Below are positions 40,799 through 50,366 of a DNA stretch of 64,000 bases, in pieces. A program made the translations under genes and the position numbers. The stretch lies in contig JAISTB010000039.1 in the NCBI GenBank assembly GCA_031272775.1, positions 33,169-97,168 of the forward strand, in the 5' to 3' direction. The notes under the pieces were generated by a model, which was not told where the DNA came from, ran no database searches, and worked only from the letters and a program-made list of their open reading frames with translations. Positions within the stretch are counted from its first letter, which is position 1; each line of letters opens with the position of its first letter. This DNA is from Fusobacteriaceae bacterium. Lineage in GTDB: Bacteria; Fusobacteriota; Fusobacteriia; Fusobacteriales; Fusobacteriaceae.

Positions 40799-41791
40799 TC
40801 AAAAATATTTGTACATATCCCCGGTCAGCCCGACGATTTCCTTGGCTTCGGCCACTTTTTTCATGGCGATGGCCCTGGCCTTCTTTCCGCCTTCCCGCAG
40901 GACATCCCGCACATAGTCCATGTTGCGGACAAGTTCCTCCCGCTTTTCTCTGGCCTGTCCGAAATATTCCATCATGGCCGCCAGCAGTTCTTTTTTCGCG
41001 TCGCCGTAGCCGAAATTTCCGGCCAGAAATTTGTCCTTGAGGGCGTTCTGTTTTTCGACCGAAGCCACGAGGCGATAGAGGGCCGAAATATTGTTTTCCG
41101 GGTTTTTCGGCTCCTCCAGCGGCGTCGAATCCGTCACGATGCTCATAATCTGCTTTTTGAGTTCTTTAGCCGGAGCGAACATGTTGATGGTATTGCCGTA
41201 GGACTTGCTCATCTTCTGCCCGTCCGTACCGGGAACGACGGCCACGTCGTCGAGAATCAGCCCTTCGGGGAGCTTGAAAAAGTCCACGTTGTATTGCTGA
41301 TTGAATTTGGCCGCGATATCGCGGGTCATTTCCATATGCTGCTTCTGGTCCTTCCCCACGGGAACCACGTCGCTGTCGTAAATCAGGATGTCGCAGGCCA
41401 TGAGGATCGGATAGCAGAAAAGTCCGGCATTGGGCAGGATATTTTTCGCGATTTTGTCTTTGTAGGAATGGGAGCGCTCCAAAAGCCCCATGGGCGTAAG
41501 GCAGGACAGAATCCAGGTCAATTCCGTATGCTCCGGAATGTCCGACTGGATGTAGATCGTGGATTTTTCGGGATCAAGCCCGCAGGCCAGCCAGTCGAGG
41601 ATGATGTTTATGGTGTTTTCCCTGACTTCGGCCGGGGCCGGGAGCGAGGTCAGCGAATGGTAGTCCGCCACGAAGTAAAAACACTCATATTCGCCGCTGT
41701 TCTGGTGGTCCACAAACTGTTTGATGGCGCCGAAATAATTGCCGATATGCAAAATGCCGCTTGATTGTATTCCCGATAGACTTCTTTTCAT
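40799..41791 (-). CDS. trpS: Tryptophanyl-tRNA synthetase
   Basis: The protein is 330 residues, normal for the bacterial enzyme. The class I motifs are HIGN (15-18, in ILHIGNYFGA) and KMSKSYGN (about 195-202). MACDILIYDSDVVPVGKDQ is also typical of TrpRS. It charges tRNA-Trp. The ATG at 41789-41791 is preceded by AAGAGAGG. proS lies 18 bases upstream on the same strand, so both are likely cotranscribed. A separate RNA gene follows in the same direction. Confidence 0.96.
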   Translation of the reverse strand: MKRSLSGIQSSGILHIGNYFGAIKQFVDHQNSGEYECFYFVADYHSLTSLPAPAEVRENTINIILDWLACGLDPEKSTIYIQSDIPEHTELTWILSCLTPMGLLERSHSYKDKIAKNILPNAGLFCYPILMACDILIYDSDVVPVGKDQKQHMEMTRDIAAKFNQQYNVDFFKLPEGLILDDVAVVPGTDGQKMSKSYGNTINMFAPAKELKKQIMSIVTDSTPLEEPKNPENNISALYRLVASVEKQNALKDKFLAGNFGYGDAKKELLAAMMEYFGQAREKREELVRNMDYVRDVLREGGKKARAIAMKKVAEAKEIVGLTGDMYKYF

Positions 41792-41809
41792 GCCCTTGAC
41801 CTCTCTTGT

Positions 41810-43516
41810 TTAATAGATTTTTCGCAGTTCCTGTATCTTCGCCACGACGTCTTTTTTGTCGAGCTCCAGCGTTTCGCCGGTTTTTCTGATTTTGAGCTCC
41901 ACGACGCCCTGGGCGGCTTTCTTTCCCGCGATGACTTTGAAGGGAAAACCGATCAGATCCGCGTCCTTGAATTTGAAGCCCGGTCGTTCCTCCCGGTCGT
42001 CCATGGCCGTATCGACGCCGGCGTCGTTGAGGGCGCCGTAGAGTTCTTCGGCCAGAGCCGCCTGCACGGGATCCGAGACATTGGCGGGGATCACGTCAAC
42101 CACATAGGGGGCGATGACGCTGGGCCAGATAATCCCGTCGGCGTCGTTGTGCTGCTCGATGGCGGCGGCCATGGTCCGGGAGACCCCGATGCCGTAGGTC
42201 CCCATAATGATGGTCTGCGCTTCGCCTTTTTCGTCGAGAAAGGTTGCGTTCATGGGCTTCGTGTATTTGTCCTTGAGTTTGAAGATATGACCGGTCTCAA
42301 TGCCCCGGGCGCTCATCAGGGGCGCGCCGCAACGGGGACAGGAGTCTCCCGTTTTCACCAGGCGGATATCGTCAATGCGCAGGGCGCTGTAATCCCTTCC
42401 GTAATTGACATTTTTGTAATGATAATCGACGCGGTTGCCGCCCGCCACGGCGTTGACAAGGTTTATGACGCTCTTGTCGGCAAGAATTTTGATGTTTGCG
42501 GCCGCAAGGTCATAGGGGCCGATATAGCCCTTGGCGAGTCCCGCGTCAGCGATTTCCGTATCGGTCAAAAGGGCCACGCCCAGCGTACCCAGCGCGTTTT
42601 TGAGCTTGATCTCATTGACGGCGAAGTCCCCGCGGATCAGAACCATCCAGATCTCGTCGGTGACCATGTCGCGGTACAGCATGGACTTCAGGGTCTGGGA
42701 TTCGGGGATTCCTAAAAATACGGCAAGATCTTCGATCGTCGTCTTGCCGGGCGTAGATACCAGCTCCGGGGCAAGAAGCGCCTCCGTCGGGTTTTCAAAA
42801 GCGCTTACGGCCGCCTCCACGTTGGAGGCGTAGTCGCAGGCGTCGCAGTAGAGAATCTCGTCTTCGCCCGATTCGGCCAGCACGTGAAATTCTTTGGATC
42901 CCGTCCCGCCGATGGCCCCGGAATCCGCTTCCACGGCGCGGAATTTCAGGCCGCAGCGCTCAAAGATCCGCGAATACGTGTTGTACATTTTCTGAAACTC
43001 CTCCTCGAGGGACTGCAAGTCCCGGTGGAAGGAATAGCTGTCTTTCATGAGAAATTCCCGTCCGCGCATGAGACCGAAACGGGGCCGGCGTTCGTCACGG
43101 AATTTCGTCTGGATCTGATAGAGATGGAGCGGCAGCGATTTGTAGGACGAGATGTCGTTTCTGACAATATCAACGATGACTTCCTCATGGGTGGGACCCA
43201 GGGAAAAATCCCGCTCGTTTCTGTCCTTGAGCCGGAACATTTCGGGGCCCATGGCCGTCCAGCGGCCGCTTTCCTGCCAGAGTTCCGCCGGTTGCAGCAC
43301 CGGCAGAAACAGTTCAATGGCCCCCGCCCGGTTCATTTCCTCCCGGACGATGGTCTCTATTTTTTTCAGGGTCCTCAGGCCCAGCGGCAGAAAAGAGTAG
43401 ACGCCGCTGGCGAGTTTTTTGATCATCCCCGCCCTCAGCAAAAGCTTGTGGCTGATGACCTCGGCTTCCTTGGGCGTTTCTTTCAATGTTTTGACATATC
43501 CTTTGCTGAATCGCAT
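41810..43516 (-). CDS. proS: Prolyl-tRNA synthetase (bacterial type with editing domain)
   Basis: The protein is 568 residues, the length of the bacterial form with an inserted editing domain. Class II signatures are SGVYSFLPLGLRTLKKIE (about 37-54), TKFRDERRPRFGLMRGREFLM (key residues RDERRPRFGLMR, about 134-154) and a motif 3 region near YGIGVSRTMAA. The insertion domain (about 230-390) clears mischarged Ala-tRNA(Pro). GGAGGAAAT precedes the ATG. A promoter lies at 43571-43600. Confidence 0.96.
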   Translation of the reverse strand: MRFSKGYVKTLKETPKEAEVISHKLLLRAGMIKKLASGVYSFLPLGLRTLKKIETIVREEMNRAGAIELFLPVLQPAELWQESGRWTAMGPEMFRLKDRNERDFSLGPTHEEVIVDIVRNDISSYKSLPLHLYQIQTKFRDERRPRFGLMRGREFLMKDSYSFHRDLQSLEEEFQKMYNTYSRIFERCGLKFRAVEADSGAIGGTGSKEFHVLAESGEDEILYCDACDYASNVEAAVSAFENPTEALLAPELVSTPGKTTIEDLAVFLGIPESQTLKSMLYRDMVTDEIWMVLIRGDFAVNEIKLKNALGTLGVALLTDTEIADAGLAKGYIGPYDLAAANIKILADKSVINLVNAVAGGNRVDYHYKNVNYGRDYSALRIDDIRLVKTGDSCPRCGAPLMSARGIETGHIFKLKDKYTKPMNATFLDEKGEAQTIIMGTYGIGVSRTMAAAIEQHNDADGIIWPSVIAPYVVDVIPANVSDPVQAALAEELYGALNDAGVDTAMDDREERPGFKFKDADLIGFPFKVIAGKKAAQGVVELKIRKTGETLELDKKDVVAKIQELRKIY

Positions 43517-43570
43517 ATTTCCTCCAATCGATAAAAGCCTTCCGCTTTCGTGTTCGCAAAATTACACTAT

Positions 43571-43600
43571 ATTCTATCATAAAACCCGGAAAAAAAGCAA
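43571..43600 (-). promoter_or_regulatory. Promoter of proS-trpS
   Basis: On the minus strand, TTGCTT (43595-43600), 18 bases, then TAGAAT (43571-43576), 55 bases before proS. Confidence 0.6.
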
Positions 43601-43644
43601 CAGCTTTGTCGTGAAAGACGCGTCAAAAAATAAAAATCATTTTA

Positions 43645-43740
43645 TTGACTTTATCCGGCGAGTATGGTATATTGTGTATTAGCAATGAATAATCGTACAT
43701 AAGCGACAGATATTACCATATAATGTCCTATTTCGGGACA
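43645..43740 (+). promoter_or_regulatory. Promoter region of mglBAC with operator-like repeat
   Basis: TTGACT (43645-43650), 17 bases, then TATATT (43668-43673) is a good promoter. A second TATAAT (43719-43724) has only a weak -35. TGTCC (43724-43728) and GGACA (43736-43740) form a short inverted repeat just after the second -10, where a sugar-responsive repressor could act. The operator call is speculative. Confidence 0.6.
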
Positions 43741-43760
43741 AAATTCAGGAGGAATGAAAA

Positions 43761-44765
43761 ATGAAAAGACTGAGTTTGTTTTTAGGCGCATTGGTGGTTT
43801 TGGGTTTGGCAACCGTGGGCAGTACAACCGTGCAGGCCGCCCCGAAGTACAAGATCGGGTTTACGGCATACAAGTACGACGACAATTTCATTGCACTTGT
43901 CCGCAAAGTTGTTGAAGGCGAGGCCGCCAAGGAAAAAGACAAGTTTGAGCTGCAGGCCAACGATTCCCAGAACAGCCAGCAGACACAGAACGATCAGATC
44001 GACGTTATGCTCTCCAAAGGCGTAAACGCTCTGGCCATCAACCTCGTGGACAACGGGGCCGCCAAGACTGTTTTGGACAAGATCAGCAAGGAAAAAATTC
44101 CCGTTGTGTTCTACAACCGGAAGCCCAGCGATGAAGCCATGGCTTCCTATGACAAAGTGTACTATGTGGGCACCGATCCCAACGCCCAGGGCATCGCCCA
44201 GGGCGAATTGATCCTGAAATACTGGAAAGCCCATCCCGAAGCCGACTTGAACAAAGACGGCAAAATCCAGTATGTGCTCCTCAAAGGCGAGCCGGGCCAT
44301 CCCGACGCCGAAGCGAGAACAAAATACGCTCCCGAGACCATCAAGAAAGGCGGCGTAGACGTGGTGGAGCTCCATCAGGATACGGCCATGTGGGATACGG
44401 CCCAGGCCAAAGACAAGACCGACGCGTGGCTCTCGGGCCCCAACGGCGACAAGATTGAAGTCATCATCTGCAATAATGACGCCATGGCATTCGGCGCGAT
44501 CGAATCGGCCAAAGCTCTCGGCAAGAAACTGCCCATATTCGGCGTAGACGCGCTGCCCGAAGCTCTCGTCAAGATTGAGACCGGCGAAATGGTCGGAACA
44601 GTCCTGAACGACGCCAAGGGACAGGGCTTCGCGACCTGGAAACTGGCGGCGAACCTGGCCGAAGGCAAGAAACCCACCGAAGGAACGGACATCAAGCTCG
44701 AAGGCAAAGAAGTGCTCGTTCCCAGCGTAGGGATCGACAAAGACAACGTGAAAGAGTACAAATAA
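43761..44765 (+). CDS. mglB: Galactose/methyl-galactoside-type ABC importer, binding protein
   Basis: The protein is 334 residues. A classic signal peptide ends at VQAAPKY (cleavage about after residue 27). The mature part is a type I periplasmic binding protein: [48 protein letters not shown] [12 protein letters not shown] and [19 protein letters not shown]. Order and similarity to the D-galactose-binding MglB fit. It captures galactose or glucose in the periplasm for MglAC. GGAGGAATG precedes the ATG. Confidence 0.93.
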   Translation: MKRLSLFLGALVVLGLATVGSTTVQAAPKYKIGFTAYKYDDNFIALVRKVVEGEAAKEKDKFELQANDSQNSQQTQNDQIDVMLSKGVNALAINLVDNGAAKTVLDKISKEKIPVVFYNRKPSDEAMASYDKVYYVGTDPNAQGIAQGELILKYWKAHPEADLNKDGKIQYVLLKGEPGHPDAEARTKYAPETIKKGGVDVVELHQDTAMWDTAQAKDKTDAWLSGPNGDKIEVIICNNDAMAFGAIESAKALGKKLPIFGVDALPEALVKIETGEMVGTVLNDAKGQGFATWKLAANLAEGKKPTEGTDIKLEGKEVLVPSVGIDKDNVKEYK

Positions 44766-44827
44766 AAAACGGCGCGTGTCTTCTCGATGAGCGAAAGAGA
44801 TGAGAGTACAGTAAAATGAATAGCGAG

Positions 44828-44853
44828 AAGGGAGATGAATCATCTCCCTTTTT
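44828..44853 (+). terminator. Intercistronic terminator between mglB and mglA
   Basis: AAGGGAGATG (44828-44837) pairs perfectly with CATCTCCCTT (44841-44850) around AAT, followed by a T-run to 44853. Partial termination here would leave more binding protein than transporter, a common arrangement. Confidence 0.88.
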
Positions 44854-44889
44854 CGCAAAGTTATGGAAAAACGAAAAAAGGGGTAGCGT

Positions 44890-46395
44890 ATGAGTGAAGC
44901 ATTTTTGCTGGAAATGAGCGGCATATCCAAGGAATTTCCGGGCGTAAAGGCTCTGGACAACGTCAGCCTGCAAGTCCGGGCCGGGACCGTGCACGCGCTG
45001 ATGGGGGAAAACGGCGCCGGAAAGTCCACGCTGATGAAATGCCTCTTCGGCATTTACAAAAAAGACGCTGGGCAAATTTTCCTCGCCGGGAAGGAAGTCA
45101 ATTTCCGCTCGTCCAAGGAAGCCCTCGATAATGGAGTATCCATGGTGCATCAGGAATTGAACCAGGTTTTGCAGCGCAACATCCTCGACAACATCTGGCT
45201 CGGCCGTTTTCCGATGAAGAGCCTTTTTGTGGACGAAAAGAAAATGTATGAGGATACGGTCAAAATTTTCAAGGACCTCGAAATCAATATCGACCCCAGG
45301 AAAAAAGTGGCGGACCTGCAGGTGGCCGACCGGCAGATGGTGGAAATCGCCAAGGCCGTCTCCTACAATTCGAAAATCATCGTAATGGACGAGCCCACTT
45401 CTTCGCTGACGGAGCGGGAGGTCTCCCATCTGTTCAAAATCATCAACAAACTTCGGGAAAACGGTTGCGGCATCATCTATATTTCCCATAAAATCGAAGA
45501 AATCCGGGCCATCGCCCAGGAAGTGACCGTGCTCCGGGACGGCAAATACATCGGGACCGAAAAAATCGAGGACGTGACGACGGACAAGATCATTTCCATG
45601 ATGGTGGGCAGGGACCTGACGGACCGCTTCCCGCCCCGGGTGGAAAAAGAGATCTCCGAAACGCTTTTGGAAGTCGAAAACCTCACGGCGGCGACGCAGC
45701 CTTCGATCAACGACGTGTCCTTTGAGCTCAAAAAAGGCGAAGTATTAGGCATTGCAGGCCTTGTGGGGGCCAAGCGCACCGATATCGTCGAGACCATCTT
45801 CGGCATTCGCCAGCGCTCCAAGGGGACGATCCGGATTCACGGCAGAGCCGTCCGGAACAAGACCCCCCTTGAGGCCATCAAAAACGGTTTTTCCCTCGTG
45901 ACCGAAGAACGCAGGGCCACGGGAATCTACAGTATGCTGAGCGTAAAATTCAACAGCATCATCGCCAATGTCCGGCAGTATATCGGAAAGACGAAAGTCC
46001 TTCTGGAAGAAGGGAAAATGAAGGAAGATACCAAGTGGGTCATCGACAGCATGCGGGTCAAGACCCCCTCCCAGAATACGAGTATCGGCTCCCTTTCCGG
46101 AGGGAATCAGCAGAAAGTGATCCTCGGCCGCTGGCTTCTGACGAACCCCGACGTGCTTTTGCTGGATGAGCCGACCCGGGGGATCGACGTCCTCGCCAAA
46201 TACGAAATCTACCAGCTGATTCTGGACCTGGCTCGGCGGGGCAAGGGCATCATCATGATCTCTTCGGAAATGCCGGAGCTCTTGGGCGTGACCGACAGAA
46301 TTCTCGTGATGAGCAACGGCCGGGTGGCGGGCATCGTCAACGCCACGGAAACAAGCCAGGAAGAAATCATGGCGCTTTCGGCCAAGTATCTATAA
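44890..46395 (+). CDS. mglA: Galactose-type ABC importer, ATPase with two ABC domains
   Basis: The protein is 501 residues with two fused ABC modules. The first has Walker [10 protein letters not shown] (about 39-47) and Walker [13 protein letters not shown]. The second has a degenerate P-loop ([12 protein letters not shown]) and the ABC signature [15 protein letters not shown], as in MglA, RbsA and XylG. It powers sugar uptake with MglB and MglC. It follows mglB by 124 bases with the terminator between them, and AAAAAGGGG precedes the ATG. Confidence 0.95.
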   Translation: MSEAFLLEMSGISKEFPGVKALDNVSLQVRAGTVHALMGENGAGKSTLMKCLFGIYKKDAGQIFLAGKEVNFRSSKEALDNGVSMVHQELNQVLQRNILDNIWLGRFPMKSLFVDEKKMYEDTVKIFKDLEINIDPRKKVADLQVADRQMVEIAKAVSYNSKIIVMDEPTSSLTEREVSHLFKIINKLRENGCGIIYISHKIEEIRAIAQEVTVLRDGKYIGTEKIEDVTTDKIISMMVGRDLTDRFPPRVEKEISETLLEVENLTAATQPSINDVSFELKKGEVLGIAGLVGAKRTDIVETIFGIRQRSKGTIRIHGRAVRNKTPLEAIKNGFSLVTEERRATGIYSMLSVKFNSIIANVRQYIGKTKVLLEEGKMKEDTKWVIDSMRVKTPSQNTSIGSLSGGNQQKVILGRWLLTNPDVLLLDEPTRGIDVLAKYEIYQLILDLARRGKGIIMISSEMPELLGVTDRILVMSNGRVAGIVNATETSQEEIMALSAKYL

Positions 46396-46416
46396 ATACG
46401 AAGAGGGGAGTACGAC

Positions 46417-47418
46417 ATGAAGAAAGAAATGAATCTGAAAAAACTCTTGATCGAAAACGGCTTGTATACGGTGCTCATCTTGATTCTCGTGATGATCATC
46501 GTGCGGGAGCCCACGTTTTTGAGCATACGCAATTTCAAGAACATCCTGACCCAGTCCTGCGTCCGGGCCATCATCGCCCTGGGCGTCGCGGGTCTCATCG
46601 TGACCCAGGGAACGGACCTCTCGGCGGGCCGCCAGGTGGGCTTCGCGGCCGTCATTTCGGCGACGCTGCTGCAAGACATGAACGCCCCCAACAAATTGTT
46701 GAAAATCGGTGAAGTGGCCCTTCCCGTGGCGCTTCTGGTCGTGATTGCCGTGGGGCTTGTGATCGGTATGATCAATGGCTTCGTCGTCTCATATTTTGAC
46801 ATCCATCCCTTTATTGTGACCATGGGGATGATGACGGCGGTTTACGGGGCAAATTCCCTGTACTATGACTATGTGGGATCCGCCCCCATCGCGAGCTTCA
46901 GCGAAAAATACACGAAGTTCGCCCAGGAGAGCTTTCATTTGGGGAGCGTGTCGCTGCCTTACCTGATCCTCTACGCGGCCATCGCCACGTTCATCATGTG
47001 GGTGCTGTGGAACAAGACAAAATTCGGAAAGGATCTCTTTGCCGTGGGCGGCAACAAGGAAGCGGCCCGGGTGTCTGGCGTCAACGTGCTTCTGACCTTC
47101 CTCAAAGTCTACGCCCTTTCGGGCATTTACTACGCCGTCGGCGGCTTTCTCGAAGCGGGCCGGATCGGCTCCGCCACCAACAATCTCGGCAACATGTATG
47201 AGATGGACGCCATCGCGGCCTGCGTCATCGGCGGCGTGTCCTTCTACGGCGGCACGGGCAAGATATCGGGCGTCATCACCGGAGTGCTGGCGTTGACCGT
47301 CATCAATTACGGCCTCACCTATGTGGGCGTAAGGCCCTATTACCAGTACATCATCAAAGGCTTCATCATCGTGGCGGCCGTCGTCTTCGACTCCATGAAG
47401 CTCCGCCGGAAGAAATAA
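46417..47418 (+). CDS. mglC: Galactose-type ABC importer, permease
   Basis: The protein is 333 residues with 8-10 membrane helices. It is a BPD-transp-2 permease: GVAGLIVTQGTDLSAGRQVG (about 53-72), the FGKDLFAVGGNKEAARVSGV cytoplasmic coupling loop (about 206-225) and IAACVIGGVSFYGGTGKISG (about 267-286). It forms the MglA-associated channel. GAGGGGA precedes the ATG. The next gene begins 5 bases after its stop. Confidence 0.95.
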   Translation: MKKEMNLKKLLIENGLYTVLILILVMIIVREPTFLSIRNFKNILTQSCVRAIIALGVAGLIVTQGTDLSAGRQVGFAAVISATLLQDMNAPNKLLKIGEVALPVALLVVIAVGLVIGMINGFVVSYFDIHPFIVTMGMMTAVYGANSLYYDYVGSAPIASFSEKYTKFAQESFHLGSVSLPYLILYAAIATFIMWVLWNKTKFGKDLFAVGGNKEAARVSGVNVLLTFLKVYALSGIYYAVGGFLEAGRIGSATNNLGNMYEMDAIAACVIGGVSFYGGTGKISGVITGVLALTVINYGLTYVGVRPYYQYIIKGFIIVAAVVFDSMKLRRKK

Positions 47419-47423
47419 ACGCC

Positions 47424-47945
47424 ATGCTGTATCGGAAATTTTATGTGCATTTTACGGATACGGCGGGGGAAACCACGCTCTATACGAAAATAAGCGACGG
47501 AGAGGGCCGGAAGGCCCTTTATCCGGACGTCCTTCAAAGACATGAATTTCAAGAGGGGGAAATCCGCAGCGACGCTCTCTACGAGCTGGCGCTGGAGACC
47601 TTTTCCCGCTTTGCGCCCCACAGGATATACTTCTTCGGGGTCGGGAAAGACCACGGGCGGGCGGAGATTTTTGCGTGGCTGGACGGGATCGCGGACCGGG
47701 AGGAAGAGGAAAATCCCGAAGCCCAGACTTTTACCGCCGGGGAGGCCGAAGCGGAGCGACAGATCGCGGCGGGTTTCCACTTGACCGCCTCCATGGGACG
47801 GATGTTGAGGGAACTCTTGATTTACGGCAAATACGCCGGAAAAGATCTGACGGCGCTCCTTTCCCCCTATGTGGCGGAGGGCGGAGGCGCGAAACAAAGG
47901 GGGAAGGAAGTCCTTGAGGAAATCCGGAAAAAACTTGTGGATTGA
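47424..47945 (+). CDS. Unknown protein between mglC and the radical SAM gene
   Basis: I do not recognise this 173-residue protein. It is acidic and soluble, with a glutamate-rich middle part (about 92-112) and no membrane or signal segment. It starts 5 bases after mglC and overlaps the next gene, so it is translated from the same mRNA. The ATG at 47424 lacks a strong Shine-Dalgarno, consistent with coupling to mglC. Confidence 0.75.
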   Translation: MLYRKFYVHFTDTAGETTLYTKISDGEGRKALYPDVLQRHEFQEGEIRSDALYELALETFSRFAPHRIYFFGVGKDHGRAEIFAWLDGIADREEEENPEAQTFTAGEAEAERQIAAGFHLTASMGRMLRELLIYGKYAGKDLTALLSPYVAEGGGAKQRGKEVLEEIRKKLVD

Positions 47946-48933
47946 CGCCTTTTCCCGCGTCTATGTGGAAGAAGGGGCGGAATCTTTTCCGCTGACGGCG
48001 CAAATCCTCCGCAACCTGCCAAAGGCCGCCGTCATTCCCGTAGGCCGGTATGGGGAACTCTTTTCCCGGAAAGGACAGGATTTTCGCCTGCAAAAAAACG
48101 CGCCCCAGCTGATCCTCGCGGTCAAGCGGGAGGGGTTTTTCTTTCCCGGCGCCAAGGTCTGCGAAAATTTCGGGCGCGCCAATTTCTTTTACAGCTCCCA
48201 GATCCTCAACTGCCTTTATGACTGCGCCTACTGCTACCTGCAGGGGGTCTATGACTCGGCCAATCTCGTGGTTTTTGTCAACATTGAGCATACGTTCCGG
48301 GAAATTTCGACCTTTTTGTCCCGGGCGCCCATGTATCTCTGCGTTTCCTACGATACGGACCTGCTGGCTCTGGACCGCTTGACAGGCCTCGCCGAGCGCT
48401 GGTACGAGTTCGCGGAGACAAAGTCAAATTTAATGATCGAATTAAGAACAAAATGTTCTAATATAGGATTTTTAAGGCGCAAAGATGTAAATCCGAACTT
48501 TGTTCTCGCCTGGACGCTTTCCCCGGAGCGCGTGTGCGGCTTATATGAGCGGGGGAGCTCTTCCCTGAAGCAAAGGCTTGCGGCCCTGCGGGAAGCCGTC
48601 GATTTGGGGTATACGGTCCGGATTTGTCTCGATCCCCTGCTGGCCGTTCCCGATTTTGAAAAGTTGTACGGGGAATTGATCGAAGAAATTTTTTCCGTGG
48701 TCAAAGGCGACGAACTCCTTGATGTGAGCGTCGGAACCTTCCGGATCTCCGGCGAATACCTGAAGCGCCTGCGGAAAAACCGGCCGGACTGCGCGCTGAC
48801 CCGCTATCCCTTTACGCTCCGCGACGGGGTTTATTCCTACCCGCCGGAAAAATCCGCGGCCATGCTGGGCTTCGTGCGGGGAAAATTGCTTCATTATGTC
48901 AGGGAAACGCAAATTTACATAACGGACTTTTAG
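47914..48933 (+). CDS. Spore-photoproduct-lyase-like radical SAM protein
   Basis: The protein is 339 residues from a TTG at 47914 (GGGGGAAGGAAG upstream), close to the 342 of Bacillus SPL; an ATG at 47869 would add 15 residues and deepen the overlap with the previous gene. The radical SAM cluster motif is CLYDCAYC (Cys about 100, 104 and 107). A further Cys in YLCVSYDTD (about 143) matches the position of the H-donor cysteine of SPL. The family repairs the 5-thyminyl-dihydrothymine lesion. No sporulation genes are visible, so the substrate here is uncertain. Confidence 0.8.
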   Translation: MRKSGKNLWIDAFSRVYVEEGAESFPLTAQILRNLPKAAVIPVGRYGELFSRKGQDFRLQKNAPQLILAVKREGFFFPGAKVCENFGRANFFYSSQILNCLYDCAYCYLQGVYDSANLVVFVNIEHTFREISTFLSRAPMYLCVSYDTDLLALDRLTGLAERWYEFAETKSNLMIELRTKCSNIGFLRRKDVNPNFVLAWTLSPERVCGLYERGSSSLKQRLAALREAVDLGYTVRICLDPLLAVPDFEKLYGELIEEIFSVVKGDELLDVSVGTFRISGEYLKRLRKNRPDCALTRYPFTLRDGVYSYPPEKSAAMLGFVRGKLLHYVRETQIYITDF

Positions 48934-48953
48934 CGCAGGATGAAAATATTTCC

Positions 48954-48982
48954 TTGCATTTTTTCATAATATCGTTTACTAT
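48954..48982 (+). promoter_or_regulatory. Promoter of the second M20 gene
   Basis: TTGCAT (48954-48959), 17 bases, then TACTAT (48977-48982), 57 bases before the start codon. Confidence 0.65.
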
Positions 48983-49039
48983 ATAACAAGAAAGCGACAC
49001 ATCACAGCGCGCTACATCAAATGAACCGGAGGAAAAAAT

Positions 49040-50212
49040 ATGAAAACACTGGAACTGGCAAAAAAATACCACGACTTTGTGGTTCAGATGCGGCGGGAAT
49101 TCCACAAAAATCCCGAAGCGAGCATGAAAGAATTCAACACGCAGAAAAGGATCCGCGAGGAACTCGACAAGATCGGCGTGGAAAACGTTCCCTGCGGCGG
49201 AACAGGCGTTCTTGCCACGATCCGGGGCAAGCAGCCGGGTCTTACGGTAGCCCTCAGGGGGGATATCGACGCCCTGGCGGTCGTTGAGGAAAACGAAAAG
49301 GAATACGCCTCGACGGTACCGGGCCTCATGCACGCCTGCGGCCATGACAGCCACGGGGCCATGCTCCTTGGGGCCGCCAGGGTTTTGCAGGATATGAAGG
49401 ACGAAATCAAGGGGACCGTGAAGTTTTTCTTCCAGCCCGGCGAAGAAGTGGGCCTAGGGGCTCTCGCCATGATCAAAGACGGCGCCCTTGAAGGCGTGGA
49501 CGGCGTTATGGGGATCCACGTGTCGTCTGAGCTCCCTTCGGGCGTCATCAACGCCCAGGGCGGGCCGCGCATGGCTTCCGCCGATATGTTCAAGATCACG
49601 ATCACGGGAAAGGGCGGTCACGGGGCTCATCCCGAGGAAACCATCGACGCCGTTGTCGTGGGGGCCGCCATGGTCATGAATCTCCAGACCGTCGTGAGCC
49701 GGGAATTCTCCCCTCTCGATCCTCTGGTGGTGACCGTGGGTTCGCTGAAATCGGGAACGAGAATGAACGTCATCGCGCCGACGGCCGTCCTTGAAGGGAC
49801 TGTGCGCTATTTCCGGAGCGACTACGCCGAGCCGGTAAAGGCCGCCATCGAACGGATCATGAGGCTCACGGCCGAAACCTTCCGGGCCACGGCGGAGCTT
49901 GAATACAACTATCTGATCAGGCCCACCTACAACGACGAAGCGGTCGCCCTGATCGCGGAAAAGGCGGCGGCGGAAGCGGCCGGAGAAAAAAATGTCGTCA
50001 AAGCGCCCCTGACCACCGGCAGCGAAGACTTTTCGGAATTTTCCTCCCGGGTTCCCGGCGTCATGACGAGACTGGGAACGGGCGACGCGGCCAAGGGAAC
50101 GGATTTTCCCCACCACCATGGTCGCTTTGACGTCGACGAGGACGCCCTGGTCTATGGCATAGCCTTCTACGCGCAATTTGCCCTGGACTTCCTCGCCGAA
50201 TACAAAAAATAA
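49040..50212 (+). CDS. M20 family amidohydrolase (second copy)
   Basis: The protein is 390 residues. It has ALRGDIDAL (about 74-82), HACGHDSHGAMLLGAA (about 100-115), QPGEEVGLGA and GKGGHGAHPEETIDAV, with the C-terminal PHHHGRFDVDEDAL. It is the same length as the enzyme at 38633 but only moderately similar, so they are probably distinct in substrate (N-acyl amino acids, hippurate-like or aminobenzoyl-glutamate). GGAGG precedes the ATG. The gene has its own promoter and terminator, so it is monocistronic. Confidence 0.93.
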   Translation: MKTLELAKKYHDFVVQMRREFHKNPEASMKEFNTQKRIREELDKIGVENVPCGGTGVLATIRGKQPGLTVALRGDIDALAVVEENEKEYASTVPGLMHACGHDSHGAMLLGAARVLQDMKDEIKGTVKFFFQPGEEVGLGALAMIKDGALEGVDGVMGIHVSSELPSGVINAQGGPRMASADMFKITITGKGGHGAHPEETIDAVVVGAAMVMNLQTVVSREFSPLDPLVVTVGSLKSGTRMNVIAPTAVLEGTVRYFRSDYAEPVKAAIERIMRLTAETFRATAELEYNYLIRPTYNDEAVALIAEKAAAEAAGEKNVVKAPLTTGSEDFSEFSSRVPGVMTRLGTGDAAKGTDFPHHHGRFDVDEDALVYGIAFYAQFALDFLAEYKK

Positions 50213-50253
50213 GCGAAACCGGAAGCGAAAACAGAACAACAGCACACTGAGAG

Positions 50254-50293
50254 ATGAGCGCAAAAGGTGAAAAACCCCTGCGCTCATGTTTTT
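50254..50293 (+). terminator. Intrinsic terminator after the second M20 gene
   Basis: ATGAGCGCA (50254-50262) pairs with TGCGCTCAT (50279-50287), a perfect 9-bp stem with a 16-base loop, then GTTTTTC. Confidence 0.85.
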
Positions 50294-50304
50294 CTCATAA
50301 AAAT

Positions 50305-50333
50305 TTGTGCAAACGCGAAATTTTTGCTATAAT
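50305..50333 (+). promoter_or_regulatory. Promoter of the SNF2 cassette
   Basis: TTGTGC (50305-50310), 17 bases, then TATAAT (50328-50333) preceded by TGC (extended -10), 33 bases before the start codon. Confidence 0.8.
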
Positions 50334-50366
50334 ACTAGGTGATAGCAAATTTTAAGAGGGAACAGG

